Source of the DNA: Tridacna crocea
Taxonomy: Eukaryota > Mollusca > Bivalvia > Cardiida > Cardiidae
Direction: 5' to 3'
Length of the DNA stretch: 64,000 nt
NCBI GenBank assembly: GCA_943736015.1
Contig: OX031072.1
Span: forward strand, 1,740,501 to 1,804,500
Below are positions 9,582-21,417 of the stretch, one piece after another (position 1 is the first letter of the stretch; each line of letters begins with the position of its first letter). The notes under the pieces are model-generated. The model was not told where the DNA came from. It worked only from the letters and a program-made list of their open reading frames with translations, and did no database searches. Made by a program: the position numbers and the translations under genes.

Positions 9582-10124
9582 GTAATTTAGTCAATCAGAT
9601 ATATAGGATCTGACATGAGTGGGCTTTTGAGATAAGATTTCATTAACACGTCGCAGGAAATGTTATTAAGCGAGCCTTTGGCGAGCTTAATGGTTTTTTT
9701 TTTTTTTGGCGAGTTTGATGAAATTGTATCTCTAACGTTCACGAATGGCAGATTCTTTTTATCACATACCGACATTACACAAAATATAGACTAAATGATG
9801 TAAAAACATTCTTAAATGCACCCGCGGTAATATCCTTAAGGCCGTTCTACTTCTATGTAATAAGTGCTAAATGACGTCAAAAATGACTTACACGAATGTG
9901 ATATATAAGATAAGAAAATACGTAATGGATATATAACACTGATAACAATGGACGCTATTTGATGAAATTATGGCTTATGACTTCTGGATAAGACGTTTAA
10001 CCGAGATCTCATGTGACGGTGCTATATACACCGAGCACGTTAAAGAACCAGGTGTAACTTAAGATGGCTGTCGTCCTGTGTCTTCCACTATCCGGCGTAA
10101 TATCATAACTTTAAACGTTCAAGT
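9582..10124. other. Intron downstream of the cysteine exon; no other gene seen
   Basis: Begins with donor GTAATTTAG. Contains a T-run near 9695 and no further cysteine-rich frame that I could find. Confidence 0.4.
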
Positions 10125-10329
10125 CTTCAGCAAACGACAACGTTTAGGCTTGTCAAAATCGAAAGCATTTGCAGACGACAAAATAAAAATATCTGAAAAT
10201 TAGCAATTTGTATTGTGAAGGGTTGAAAACATTGTGAGAAAAGGAGAAAATGCTGGTTACCAGCATTTTCTCCTTTTCCCACAATGTTTTTAAAGGTTTC
10301 TTTCTTTGGGTCGTCAAAAGTAGGGTTAA
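10125..10329. repeat. E-family MITE, reverse orientation
   Basis: Runs from a GCATTTGCAGACGACAAAAT block through the intact core ATGCTGGTTACCAGCAT to GTCAAAAGTAGGGTTAA. Left end is eroded. Confidence 0.8.
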
Positions 10330-10516
10330 GGGGCGTTGCCAATCTGGGCAATTGGTAGCAACGATAAATACTTGTGAATTAATCAGTCAGCAGATCTAAA
10401 ATTGAATCGTCCTGGCAAGATATGTATACTCATGATCAAGTATGTTGTTCAATGGTGAGCACTCAGGAGACATTGTAATGTGCTCACAACGGTCTTGCTT
10501 TTTTCCAGGCAGCTGA

Positions 10517-11335
10517 ATGTTTTTACCCTGTTGGCGATAAAGGCCAAGACAGGGCTTTTGTTGACGTCATAGTGTCAAGGGAGACCATTCTGCATGCATG
10601 GCTTCGTCCCGATTTAAATGTAATACTAACATCCGCGTAAGGGAGATATCTTAGATATATGTTTTTACCTTGTTAGCGATAAAGGCCAAGACGGGGCCTT
10701 TTGTTGACGTCATAATGTCAAGGGAGACCACTCCTGCATGCATGGCTTCGTCCCGATTTAAATGCAATACTAACATCGGCGTAAGGGAGATATCTTAGAT
10801 ATATGTTTTACCCTGTTGGCGATAACGGCCACTCCTGCATGCATAGCTTCTTCCCGATTTAAATGCAATACTAACATCCGCGTAAGGGGAGATACCTTAG
10901 ATATGTTTTTACCCTGTTTGCGATAAAGGCCAAGACATGGGCTTTTGTTGACGTCATTGTGTCAAGGGAGACCATTCTGCATGCATGGCTTCGTCTCGAT
11001 TTAAATACAATACTAACATCCACGTAAGGGAGATATCAAAGATATATGTTTTGCCCCTGTTGGCGATAAAGTGGCGATAAAGGCCAAGACAGGGTTTTTG
11101 TTTACGTCATAGTGTCAAGGGAGACCACTCCTGCATGCATGCCTTCGTCCCGATTTAAATGCAATACTAACATCCGCATAAGGGAGATATCTTAGATATA
11201 TGTTTTTACCCTGTTGGCGATAAAGGCCAAGACAGGGTTTTTGTTTACGTCATTGTGTCAAGGAAACCACTCCTGCATGCATGGCTTCGTCCCGATTTAA
11301 ATTTAATACTAACATCAGTGTAAGGGAGATACCTC
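10517..11335. repeat. Tandem array, six units of about 142 bp
   Basis: Units start with ATGTTTTTACCCTG at about 10517, 10659, 10801, 10902, 11045 and 11200. Each carries GGCGATAAAGGCCAAGAC, GTTGACGTCAT, CTGCATGCATGGCTTCGTC and AACATCCGCGTAAGGGAGAT. The third unit has an internal deletion. Only one partial unit exists in the paralogous segment at 23.08 kb, so the array expanded after the duplication. Confidence 0.85.
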
Positions 11336-11410
11336 TTTAGCTCAGTGTTTAAGGTATTGGCCTTTCGTCCAGGTATTCTAGGGTTTGAATCCTACCCGGT
11401 CTGTGAAGTC
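11333..11410 (+). mobile_element. tRNA-like SINE head
   Basis: TTTAGCTCAGTGTTTAAGG is a box-A-like run and GGGTTTGAATCC a box-B-like run, with 70-nt tRNA-like spacing. The 5' and 3' ends do not pair as an acceptor stem, so it is a tRNA pseudogene or SINE head and not a working tRNA gene. A D-type palindrome follows at once. Confidence 0.6.
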
Positions 11411-11520
11411 TGATCTTGATCAATGGTGTCCGCAAAGGGTCAGTGTGTCGCCCCTTAGGATCCTATAGGAATTAAGATCAGACAGCTCAGAAGGTTCAGA
11501 CTGATCTTGGATCGACAGGA
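11404..11520. repeat. D-family palindrome within the segmental duplication
   Basis: AGTCTGATCTTGATC and GACTGATCTTGGATCGAC flank CAGTGTGTCGCCCC and GGATCCTATAGG. The orthologous block lies at 23276-23390. Confidence 0.65.
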
Positions 11521-11824
11521 ACGTACTAAAAGTAAAACTGAATGTCTTCAGTTACAATGTTTGTGGACAGTAATTCTTGAAAGACCCTCTAACAGTCAAA
11601 AGTAAATAATTCGGGGGTAAAATAACGTGCAAATTTGATTCGTACCATCATAAATGACTTTTAGAAATGAAGCAAAAAAAAAACAGATTTTAAGTTCCCA
11701 AATTTAACTCTAGTTTTTAAATTCGACTTTTCTCCAGCTAATTGTTCTGTGAAAATTGTCAGGACCAAATCTAAACTTTTAAACATAGACAACAAAATTA
11801 AGGGAACTTTATTCCTTGTTTCCT

Positions 11825-12010
11825 CTGACGATGTGGCCTTCAACATGCGCAAAGGGGCATGCGAAAAGTGTCGTCTCGGATCAGTCTGCGCACTCGGCGC
11901 AGAATAATCCGAAACGATACTTTCCGTTTTTATGTAATTTTCTGTTGTACAAAATCTAACGCAGTCCGTGCAGTCTAGTGTGGCTGCCACGTTCCGTTGC
12001 TGCACATAGA
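11825..12010. repeat. F-family element in copy 1 of the duplication
   Basis: GGGGCATGCGAAAAGTGTCG leads into CGGATCAGTCTGCGC and its near-inverse GCGCAGAATAATCCG, then ATACTTTCCGTTTTTATGTA as in other F copies. Absent from the paralogous place at 23.6 kb. Confidence 0.65.
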
Positions 12011-12533
12011 GTAGACTGGTGTCAGTCCGTTAAATAGAGCCTTTTCATTAAAGAAAATCATTAAGTAAAACTGCAAACCAAAAACTCTGTGTTCTCAATG
12101 TTCTGAATGTCTGATATAACGCCTGTATTTCAGAAGAAGGGCAAGTAACAACACCTATCTCTGTGACTTTGCTTTATTTTTGTACCTTGTTTATTAGAAT
12201 GACTTAAATGCAGGGCCTGATTGCCAGGCTACACATTGAGGTAACACTCGGTAATAAATTGGATTCCATATCTGTTATATCTTCTGCAAAGTTAGAATTA
12301 CCTAAAGATGGAATACAATGGTTTCCATACTTTTGGTTGTACGTATGTAATTCTGGTTTGCAATAAATCTGCCTGCATTTAAACACACAAGTTGTTAACT
12401 TTAGGCTGTGAGTGAGCCTGTAATAAAGGCATTATAAGAAAGAGACCAACCTTACTTCTTAAGCTAGATGTCTACTGCTATTTTATATAACAACAGTTTG
12501 TTATTTTTTTATCCATTATATTTTTGTTTTCAG

Positions 12534-12670
12534 GCAAAGACTGTCGAGGAGGTGAAGAAGAACACGTTTTTGAAATGTTTGCTTTTTTCTCCTTTTCTTC
12601 ATGTGTGGCGTCATATAAAAGAAAAAAAAACTTTTTAAAACTTCATTAAATTAATTCTATTCTAACCACT
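12534..12670 (+). other. Probable 3' untranslated exon of the cysteine-peptide gene
   Basis: A strong acceptor (ATTATATTTTTGTTTTCAG) precedes GCAAAGACTGTCGAGGAGG. No long frame continues, and an ATTAAA polyadenylation-like signal lies at 12645-12650. The same segment, including its TTTTGTTTTTCAG acceptor, is duplicated at 25583. Assignment to this gene rests on strand, the donor at 9582 and absence of other candidates. Confidence 0.35.
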
Positions 12671-13464
12671 TTTTTTCCTAATCTGAATCGAAAAAGCAGT
12701 AAATATTCAAGATCTAGATTAGATTGCCTAGAAAGTGCACTCTAATCTGAGAATCAGCATTGGTCGATTTTCTAGCGTGACTGTTTTTGGAGAAAACGAC
12801 GAACTTTTGTCAGAGCCCTGACTCCGTCGTCAACATGCAACAGCGTTTATAATTTTACCGTGTCTCCATTATTACTGAAGATGTTCGCTTCCAACTTGGA
12901 CTGATAATCAAAGGCGAAACTTAAATAGCAACGGCAAGGCACTATCAAAGAATGAAAGCGGTTGCAGATGATAAAGTAAATGTGGCGTATTTCGATACGT
13001 CTTTAACAGGCTTCAAAAACAATGTAGGAAAAAGAGGAGGTGATTTTATTACCACAATGCTTCAAAAGATTTCTTGGTTAGGGTCGTTAAAACTCTGGTT
13101 TGGGTAGGAAATGGTTGAATGGCCTCTTCATCTGGGACCTGTTACTGAGAAGAACAGTAAACATTGTGGAGAAAGTAGAAACCGCTGGTTAACTGATCTG
13201 AGTCTGTTTTCATTTATAAGCTACTAAAGCTTGGGGCGAAAGGAGAAAACGATGGTTACACGATCTGTTTTCATATGTAAGCTACCGGAGCCTCTGAAGG
13301 GAGTCGAAAGCTTTGATTACAACATGTAACAATCTTAGAGGTATCTAATTATTACTGACTATTTCTTTACCAGAATTTTCTCCTTTTTCCCACAATGTTT
13401 TCAAAAGGCTTCTATCTCAGGGTCGTAAATACCAGGGAATGTTTGGGAAAGGGTTATTGCTCCT
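12671..13464. repeat. Duplication remainder with decayed E-family pieces
   Basis: Noncoding part of the segmental duplication. E-like blocks lie at about 12945-13130 and 13371-13456 (TTTTCTCCTTTTTCCCACA, then GGGAAAGGGTTA). No gene seen. Confidence 0.5.
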
Positions 13465-14014
13465 TTAAAGGTGGGTATTTAGAATTTTCACATCACACCA
13501 AGTTAAAAAAATATATATATCATTGAAATTTATATGAAAAAACAATACAAATCATCAATAATTAAGAATCATAAATTTACTAAAAAATTTTTATTTGATG
13601 GTATTCCCTTAAAAAGCTACGTAGCCTCTTAAGCTATTTTTAGATTTCGAGCCAAAAATCAATAAAGCATTGTGGGAATGTCAAGTTACTGGCACGTGAC
13701 TAAAAACGCTTAAATTCCATTACATAACAAACATGTAATAATTATTTTCCATAATATCTTCTTCGGACGGATGTTTTAAGCTTTGTCTGCGTTTTCCTGT
13801 ATTTAAATGAGAGAACTGATAATCTAAAAATAGAACGTATCTCCCGTTGGTGTCAACCTGGTCCGTAATAAATTTCTAATTTCTCGTGTTATCAGACGGT
13901 TTTCGACTATTGGGGTTTTATGAATGGAAACTAAAAGGCTATGAGAGTATAAGGATGATTTCTTTGCATTTTTTTTAAAAATTTTCGTCCCAAAATCAGA
14001 AGGGCCACCTTTAA
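13465..14014. mobile_element. R-family MITE, copy 1 (TTAA-flanked)
   Basis: Bounded by TTAA + AGGTGGGTAT and GGGCCACCT + TTAA, giving short inverted ends (AGGTGG) at a TTAA site as in piggyBac-type elements. The 550-bp body is AT-rich and non-coding. Copy 2 lies inverted at 15833-16362. Confidence 0.7.
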
Positions 14015-14079
14015 AATCAAAGATGATCACTAGGTCTGCGAATGGCAGTCGCTGTTAATGGTGTCATTGTAGATGGCAT

Positions 14080-14142
14080 AAAACCCAATCAGACTGCACT
14101 GAACACGCAGTCTGATCTTATATCTATACTGTCCGCTTGTCT
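14080..14142. repeat. D-family palindrome, short
   Basis: CAATCAGACTGCACTGAACA and GCAGTCTGATCTTATATCTA with CTGTCCG after it; a reduced copy. Confidence 0.5.
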
Positions 14143-14224
14143 AGATGACAAGGTGATAAATCAAAGCGCTGAGAACGTTGAATTGGCATTTGTCAAGGAA
14201 GCCACTGTGTGGAAATAATAATTT

Positions 14225-14995
14225 GAAACCAAGAGAGCCATGATAGCCCTGGATCGATCACTTGAGTGAATAGGCGAAATTCACTCCTCATGCATATTCA
14301 ATTTCTGACCGATTGTCCTGTCAATTGAGCATAAAATGTGGCCTCAAGAGCCTCCAAAAGGAATTTCCTTAATTTGGCCTAATTACCTAATTTATCACCC
14401 GGCGTAACCCAATTTAGAACTCATCAAAGAATTTATCAAGATAAACATTCTGAATAGTTTTCAACTTAATTGAATAATAAATATGGCCTCTAGAGTGCCC
14501 ACAAGGTATTTCTTAAATTTGACCAAGTGACCTGGTTCATGATCCAAGATGACCCTATTCCAAACTCACATATTTTATCAAGACAAACATTCTGACCAAT
14601 TTTCAAGTCATTGAGCAAGAAATATAACCTCTAGGGTGCCCACTACGAATTTTTTTAATTTGGCCTAGTCAACCAGATCATGATTCCAGGTGACCCAACT
14701 TTGAACTTATCCTAGATTTTATTAAGACGAACATTCTGCCCAATTTTCAAGTCAATTCAGCAAAAAATGTGGCCTCTAGAGTGCACACAAGGTATTACTT
14801 TGATTTGACCTTGGGACCTAGTTTATGACCCTAGATGACCCAATTTTGAAATGATTGAACACATTGTGCTCAGGTTGTCAAGACTGGAGCAGAAGATGTT
14901 TAAAGGTATTGTGGACAGACGGACAGATGGACGCCAGACAATGACCGATCACAATACCCCAACTTAGCACTTCTTGCTCATGTCAGCTAAAAAAG
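14225..14995. repeat. Mollusc-type dispersed repeat with about four 150-bp tandem units
   Basis: Each unit has a CATTCTGACCAATTTTCAAG-like block, an AATGTGGCCTCTAGAGTGC-like block and a TTTGACCTTGGGACCTAG-like block (near 14300, 14450, 14590, 14730). The end has GGACAGACGGACAGATGG and a CACTTCTTGCTCATGTCAGC tail, a decayed form of the AGCTCACCTGAG family end. Confidence 0.75.
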
Positions 14996-15832
14996 AGAAA
15001 TATTATTTAAATATAAACTTGAAAATCCTGAGCAAATTAATACCTCTCTTTGCTAAAAGGATATTACTGGTGCCTAAGTTTGCATCATTTGTGTATTAGT
15101 GGTCTCCTTTCGATCTTTCAAGAGGAGTCAGGTGTAACTTCCCTTCACGGAAAAATGCATCTTTGGTAGAGAGAGAAGCTATGTAAATATCTTGAATTCA
15201 ATTAAGTTTACAAGTTGACTTCTTTAAAAATGAAGCCAGGATATGTCATCATCAGTGTTTTCAAATAGTTTATTGGCATTCAATTTCAATATATTTTGGT
15301 ACATGTAAACAAAGAGTAAAAAATCCGCCTCGAAGAAATCTCATATGCTTTACATGACGATAATTAGATCTTCTTGTTGCGTTTTCAAGTTGCATGTTCT
15401 TCTCCAGCGATCTTCTTTCTATTTTTAACGAAATTCCTCTCCTTCTGCTTGGAATATTTGCTTAATAAAGAAATAATACAATTATTAGAAAGTTTATTTG
15501 GAGCCATGGCAAATTACTAAATTAAATCTTTTCTGTATTTCGTAATTTATAAAAATAAACCACGTCTATTTCCTGTTTCGTTTTTTTTTTATTTCGCTTT
15601 ATTTACAAAACCATGACGAAACAGACTGCGTATTAGAACATATACGGTAGAAGAAATAGAATTAAACAGCAAATTCTGTGACAGTCTGCCTTTTAAACTC
15701 ACCACTGTTGGAGAGATCTTATTTTTAATAGTTTTTCGAGTCAGGACATGGGTAATTGGATTTTTTTATACGGATGTTCAGGTTAACAAGGAATCTTTCT
15801 GCTTCGCCAAAAACTGGCTTTTTAATTCATTC
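14996..15832. other. No gene seen
   Basis: AT-rich DNA between the array and R copy 2. A region near 15000-15250 resembles 53990-54180 (AGGAGTCAGGTGTAACTTCC and TGATGGATAGAGAGAGAAACT-like runs), so it is repetitive. Confidence 0.45.
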
Positions 15833-16362
15833 TTAAAGGTGGCCCTTCAGATTTTGGGATGAAAATTTTACAAGAATACAAAACAAATCATACTTATACT
15901 CCAAACGCCTTTTAATTGTCACCTATAAAACCCAATAGTCGAAAACCATCCAACAACAAGAGAAATTAGAGATTTACTACAGCCCAGGTAGACACCGACG
16001 GGAAACAGTCTATTTTTACATGGGCAACTTGCTTATTTACACACCGGAAATATACAGACAAAGCTTCCAAACGTAGCGGCCAAAGAAGACATTATGGAAA
16101 ATAATTACATATTTGTTATTTTATGGAATTTCGGCGTCATTAGTCACGTGCCAGTCACTTAACATTCCCATAATGCTTTTTAATTTTTGGCGGGAAATCT
16201 AAAAATAGCTTAAGAGGCTACGTAGCCTTTTAAGGGAATACCATAAAAAAAAATTATGATTCTTAGTTATTGATGATTTGTATTGTTTTTTCATAGAAAT
16301 TTCAGTTATATAAATATTTCTTAATTTGGAGGGATGTGAAAATTCTAGATACCCACCTTTAA
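15833..16362. mobile_element. R-family MITE, copy 2 (inverted)
   Basis: Starts TTAA + AGGTGGCCCTTC and ends ATACCCACCT + TTAA, the reverse of copy 1. Interior blocks such as GCTTAAGAGGCTACGTAGCC and TAGTCACGTGCCAGT match copy 1 in reverse complement. Confidence 0.7.
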
Positions 16363-16451
16363 AGTACAAAGTGTACAATACTGATACTATTTTTGTTCTA
16401 TTGATACATACAACATAAAAAAAATACGCCCAATTAATACTTTTATTTTCG

Positions 16452-17126
16452 GTGAGAAATGGACTCATCCAAATAAATGTCTTGTTTCCATTGGTCGAGG
16501 CTGTACTTCTAGAGGTTTCCAGTCATTTCGTACCTAGGTCTGAAAACATAATTTCAAATAGCTGGTTCGATAAAGTAAAGTTGTTATTACAAAGTAACGG
16601 TTTTTGCGATGTTTGGTTATTCCCCTCGTCTGTAAATCTAAAGGCCTTTGTGTCCTTATTTCGAAGAAGATTAATTGATAATTACATCAATAATTGGTAC
16701 AATGAAATAAGCAATAAAACATCATTAACTTTGTATAGAAACGTCAAGGATACCTTTGAACTGTCCTCTTATCTAGTTAAGATTAACATTCCTACCCATA
16801 GAAATGCAATTGCCAAAATACGCCTTTCATCACACCAATTATTAATTGCAACAGGGCGACATAGAAATATAGAACGTAACAAAAGAATATGTACACTTTG
16901 CGATTTGAATGATATTGAAGACGAGTTTCATTTTCTTCTGGTTTGCCCGTTTTACAAAGAATTAAGAGAAATTTACATTAAAAAGTATTTCCACAAAAAA
17001 CCGAACGTGTTTAAATTGGTAGAACTTTTGACCTCTACAAACAATAGAACCCTAAATGGAATTGGTATATTCTACAAAAAAGCTAACATGAAAAGAAAAA
17101 TTGAAGTAAATAATGTTGGGAATTAA
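16452..17126 (+). mobile_element. LINE reverse-transcriptase ORF, C-terminal part
   Basis: 224 codons without a stop; the 5' part of the element is missing. Around residue 125 it reads IRLSSHQLLIATGRH, then CTLCDLNDIEDEFHFLLVCP, a C-x2-C...H...C zinc-binding cluster. This arrangement follows the reverse transcriptase in several non-LTR retrotransposon families. The surrounding leucine/arginine-rich sequence (LFRRRLIDNYINNWYNEI) is typical of the linker before it. The frame is intact, so the insertion is fairly young, but a 5'-truncated copy cannot move by itself. Confidence 0.85.
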
Positions 17127-17335
17127 AACAAATTTCCCATAGTAACACTATTTCCGCATTTTAGTTTAATTTTGATCGATTTTTTTTTTTTCAGTCTCTT
17201 TTTGTTGTTGATGTTTTTTTATATTGTTGTTATATTTCAATACTCATTGTTAAGAAAAACTATGTCTGTAACGATGAACCGTATGTGTTCAAGTTCAAAT
17301 GATAATAAAGTATTCTGTATTCTGTATTCTATCTA
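17127..17335 (+). mobile_element. LINE 3' end with short-repeat tail
   Basis: Non-coding tail of the LINE ending AATAAAGTATTCTGTATTCT plus one more TATTCT unit. A short tandem 3' tail instead of poly(A) is usual for CR1/L2-like and related LINEs. Confidence 0.6.
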
Positions 17336-18493
17336 TCAGCAGGTACTTTCTTGGTAGTTGATGAAGTATAAGATGTGGCATTGTTGTGATAAAAGTAAAG
17401 TGCGCCTGGTTTTTTTTGGTCGTTTTTCGTAAACAGGCCTGATCAACTAATGTCGGTGCACCTGAAACGAGCTTACAGTTCAACCTATGCATCTATGCAT
17501 CTATGTACATGCAAAACATATGTCTATAAATTACTGCTTTCACCAACCAATTCTGCCATCATATAAAATCATATCATTTTATGTACAATGTAGTTTAAAA
17601 AAAACTTTACGTTCGAGTAATACAGTGCTGTGTCTGTCTTCCCAATCGGCAGTGTGCGGCAGACAATAACTCCGTTTCACCATTGCTTTTGTAGGCGAGG
17701 GTGAATTAGGTGTTTTTCCACATAGAACTGTCTTGCTTGGTCTCTGGATCATACAAACCAATCCAATCAATCGGCTGTATTAATGAATACCGAGAACCTG
17801 TCACCGCGTTCTCTGTGCTGTTTCAGGAAAGCCTTACTGCCGGCGACTCACTGAAGCTTTTGATGGCAGGTAGTAGGCGGGGTACCCTGCAGGCGAATAC
17901 TTTTGTCACACATAATTCAAAAACATACAGAAGTGCTTATTGTGATCTGTACTTGCAATTAAAAAGACGTTATTTTGTGAAGTGACGTCAAGGTGCCCCG
18001 CTCACGTCGACTTGACGTTGCTATAGTGACCATTTATCACGTGCAGCGTATATATTTGTTTATTTGTTTCGATTTACCTATTGAATACGGTTGTAGCTAT
18101 TACTACCGAAAAAATCATCGAAAAATCTTAATAAATAAAATAATGAAGGCAATCGTCCCGAAACTTTTCGAACACCCCTCGTATCTGACCATTATTGGCT
18201 ACTTTTTTCTAAGTTCAGTTTTTAAAACAAAGATTGTTTAGAACTCCTTTATTTATTTCTCACCGAGCTCTGCATATATTTACTTTGTGGAAATAAAAAT
18301 CTTGAGAGAGGCCACTTTTTCGCTGTGTTGTTCATAAATCGCGATGCTAAACCTTGATTCTTTGTAAGCACTGTTTACCAAACAGTATCATGAGTTGTAG
18401 ACTTGCTTAAATTGAGAGCATGCCTTGCAAATTTATGTCCCCTTGAATCATACCTTCTTAGGACAGCATCATTTTGGTAACTTGGTCCTGTTT
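17336..18493. other. No gene seen
   Basis: Frames at 17710-17985 and 17993-18241 have no recognisable domain or splice support. A TGACGTCA site at 17984 lies in a more GC-rich patch (17960-18050), which could be a promoter, but nothing downstream supports a gene. Confidence 0.35.
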
Positions 18494-18713
18494 TTAACAC
18501 TTTCCGAAACATACACGGGTTTATTACATGTGTGCAGTCAAATTATTTTGGAAAAAAACATGTTGGATATGGAAAAAACTGCTCCTTAAGAGCAATTTTT
18601 CCTTCCACACTACTGGCGAATTTTCCACCATTTTTTGCAGCTTTTTAAATTGTCATCTCCTAACAATATGAATTTGGAAGAGTATGATATTTGTCGTTTG
18701 GGAAAGAGCTAAG
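18494..18713. repeat. E-family MITE
   Basis: TTAACACTTTCCGAAACATA to ATTTGTCGTTTGGGAAAGAGCTAA-type end; core degenerate. Confidence 0.65.
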
Positions 18714-19433
18714 AGTGCGCTGTACGAGGGTATTAGGTATTTTGAAACTAATAAAGACAACACGAAAATGGCAATTAATTAAAATGTTTACATAATCATA
18801 GCCAACTTTCACGGACATGCCCTATCAGCAGTCTCGCATATCAACAAATCGATGAAAATAATCGATATCATACGTAAAGGTCCGGGAGTTTCCGGAGTTT
18901 GGCGAACTTACATCGTGTATACAAGGAATCGATATTAAATAGCCTGCAGCGATAAAAGATAAGAGAAACGTAACATTACGTAACAGTGGCCTGCTTCAAA
19001 TTCACAATCCTTGCCAAGACGGTATATCTGTCCAGGCTTTTTTTTTTTATTTTTCCGACTTTAACCTAAACCCTTTGTCTGGTACAGCACAGTGTGGCTC
19101 TTGAATATCAGTATCAGACTGCACATAATGTGCATCCTTATTAGACTCAACAGCATATTGGAATAGCATCTGATAAAGCGGGATTTTTCTTGAGAAAAGA
19201 ACATTGAAATTGTTATATTTCAGCTTTATTTGTCGGTTTGTAATTCATTTATCCTCGGATTAAGGGTTAAGTTTTGATTCTCTGAGACATAAACTGATCG
19301 GTCCTAAAACTGCTCTCGACAAATGCACTTTTTGTAGTCTGATCCTGAAATCTTATCCGCCCAAATGCACTTTTGCTGACAATGTAGATTTATAACAGGC
19401 TGCATAAAACAAGCTGTCTGATCTTGGACCTGA

Positions 19434-20010
19434 TTGATTATTTTGGTTAAAAAAATCTTTGATATTCATGGTAAAATCAACAAGTTGAATTCAGCAGAAA
19501 ATTCGGCCTTTTTTGAGAATACCAGTTTCACACTACAGCAATCTAACGGACCTGAGAGAAAAGGCTTTAGTACACTTTGCTGGAAAGGGAGAAAATTTTC
19601 TCCTGTTCCTAAAATGTTCAACCTTTTCAAAGACAGACATTATCATTTGAGTTGCATTTAATTTGTTGTCTGCAAATGTTTTTAACTTGGTGGTGTCCAA
19701 AATTTCGTCATTCGTTTCTTTTTTGAGAAGATTTGCTTTATGTGGCAGTTACATTACCAATCCGACCCTGAGAAAGAAAGACCAATCCGACCCTGAAAAA
19801 GCAAGCACGAAAAGGAGAAAATACTTGTGGTGGGCAATTTCTCATTTTCCCTAGGGATCGTATATAACATGTTTTCTACGATTCCTGTTCTCCCACAGTG
19901 TTTTCTACCCTTTCGAAAGCAAGTCTTATTATGTGCCGTATTTTTCGTCTGTAAGTTCTTTCAACTTGAAAAAAAAATCATAATATATTTTGTCGTTTAG
20001 TAAATAGCTA
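19434..20010. repeat. Composite of decayed E-family copies
   Basis: Several E blocks recur: GAGAAAAGGCTTTAGTACAC, TTGTTGTCTGCAAATG, GAGAAAATACTTGTGGTGGG, CCCACAGTGTTTTCTACCC and a TTTTGTCGTTTAG end. This suggests one E copy inserted in another. Confidence 0.6.
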
Positions 20011-21417
20011 ATGGTTATATCTTGACTGGGTAAACTTTGTCTTTTGTGTGCATGTGTGGTTTGATGGTTTTGATTTTTATAATTTCTGCTTTCTACGATT
20101 TTTACAAGAAATAAGGTTGGGAAGGCGGAGAAATAAAACTGTTATAGCACATAAAATAATTTGAACAACGGTCGCTCAGAACCATCAGAGTAAATTTACA
20201 TGGTTTCACACAGACGAAAAGTTACAGATTCGGCACATAAAAAAGCATTCATTCAAAGTTGGTTTTCATCGAACAAATAAAAGAAAATGGTTCGTTCCGA
20301 ACACTCCATGTACTGTGTGGCGCTTGTGAACTGATCCGATGCTACACTCTAGCGCCGCTTACAGGCATGATAAAGATAAAAAGGTATTTCTTCCTCTAAA
20401 AAATTTATGTATGGTGTCATTTCAACTAAGCATCAGTAGAATTCACCAGCAAGCTGTGTTAAAAACCGGTTTCAAACCAAGATATATGTAAATCATTCTT
20501 ATACAAGGTTGATTAAATACTATATCTTGAGATGATAAATAATGATTATGCAGTAGGTAACTTTTTAAGTTACTGGTAAAGGAGAAGTAGCTTGTATTAT
20601 TCCCATTTCCGTGTACATGCATGGTCTACGTCATTTTTTCTCTTTTATTCACTCATAGCGGCTATGCTTTTTGCACGTTGTATCGTTTTAAAGATGGAAG
20701 AACCTTACTGTTTAGGCTAATTCTTCCAATGAACAATTAAAATATTAAAGATGTTAAAGGGAGGGGGACATTTGAAAGAAGGGAGAAACTGTTTGATTTA
20801 TGTAAAAGAAAAGTTGTCAATTTTGATCTAGTGTTGTCATTCTTTGAATAGTAAATACTCTTTGCAGGAGAAATCGATTGAGTGATGTAGACAACAATGT
20901 TTGAAAAGTAGAAGATCACTTGTAAAAAGATAATGCGCCTGTTTCCATATTTTATCTATAAACAATCAACAGCAGGGTCGTTAGATGCCGTATTTACACA
21001 GTAACAGGTTAAGCTTGTTATTTGAATCTTAACCAAAAGACAAAATTTCAGACTTGTTCAGAAGTTCAGAATGAAGTAATTTTCTTAAGACAAATAAAAC
21101 ATGGAAAAAATAGAACTTATCTTTTATTGAGTTAAAATATAGTGTAAGAAAAGGAGAAAATGTTGGCAATCAGGTTTAAAATCTTTTTCGTCAATGTTCT
21201 CAAAGGCCTTCTGTATGATACGACAGATCAAAGACCGATGTGAAAAAAGCAATGAAACATGAGTTTGTGAGCTGTCGCCAGAAAAAAAATTATAAAGCAT
21301 TAATTTCTAAAAAGCTGAAAAGTCGAAAAAAATCATCAAACGTACATTTTCTTATTTCATATATCAATCTTAATCATTGTAAAAGGAAATAATTTCATAA
21401 GTATTAAATTCTGGTCT
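20011..21417. other. No gene seen
   Basis: AT-rich sequence. An E-like fragment lies near 21145-21235 (GAAAAGGAGAAAATGTTGGC). No supported exon. Confidence 0.4.

Larger units (their letters stand above)
10510..13360. repeat. Segmental duplication, copy 1
   Basis: Matches 23075-27300 in the same order and orientation. Shared blocks include GGCGATAAAGGCCAAG, GGATCCTATAGG(A/T)ATTAAG, TGTTTGTGGACAGTAATTCT, a 3'-exon-like segment after TTTTTGTTTTCAG, GACTCCGTCGTCAACATG and AAGCTACTRAAGC. It includes the inferred 3' untranslated exon of the cysteine-peptide gene (12534 onward). Copy 1 alone has the tandem array and an F element; copy 2 alone has a 1.9-kb AGCTCACCTGAG element. Confidence 0.75.

Noticed and set aside
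10510-11335. CRISPR-like array
   Set aside because: Units of 142 bp repeat over their whole length without unique spacers. This is an ordinary eukaryotic tandem repeat.
11333-11410. tRNA gene candidate
   Set aside because: Both promoter boxes are present, but the ends do not pair and a D palindrome follows directly, so it is a SINE head.
16199-16468. 89-codon minus-strand frame
   Set aside because: It lies almost wholly in R-family MITE copy 2, and the corresponding stretch in copy 1 is not open.
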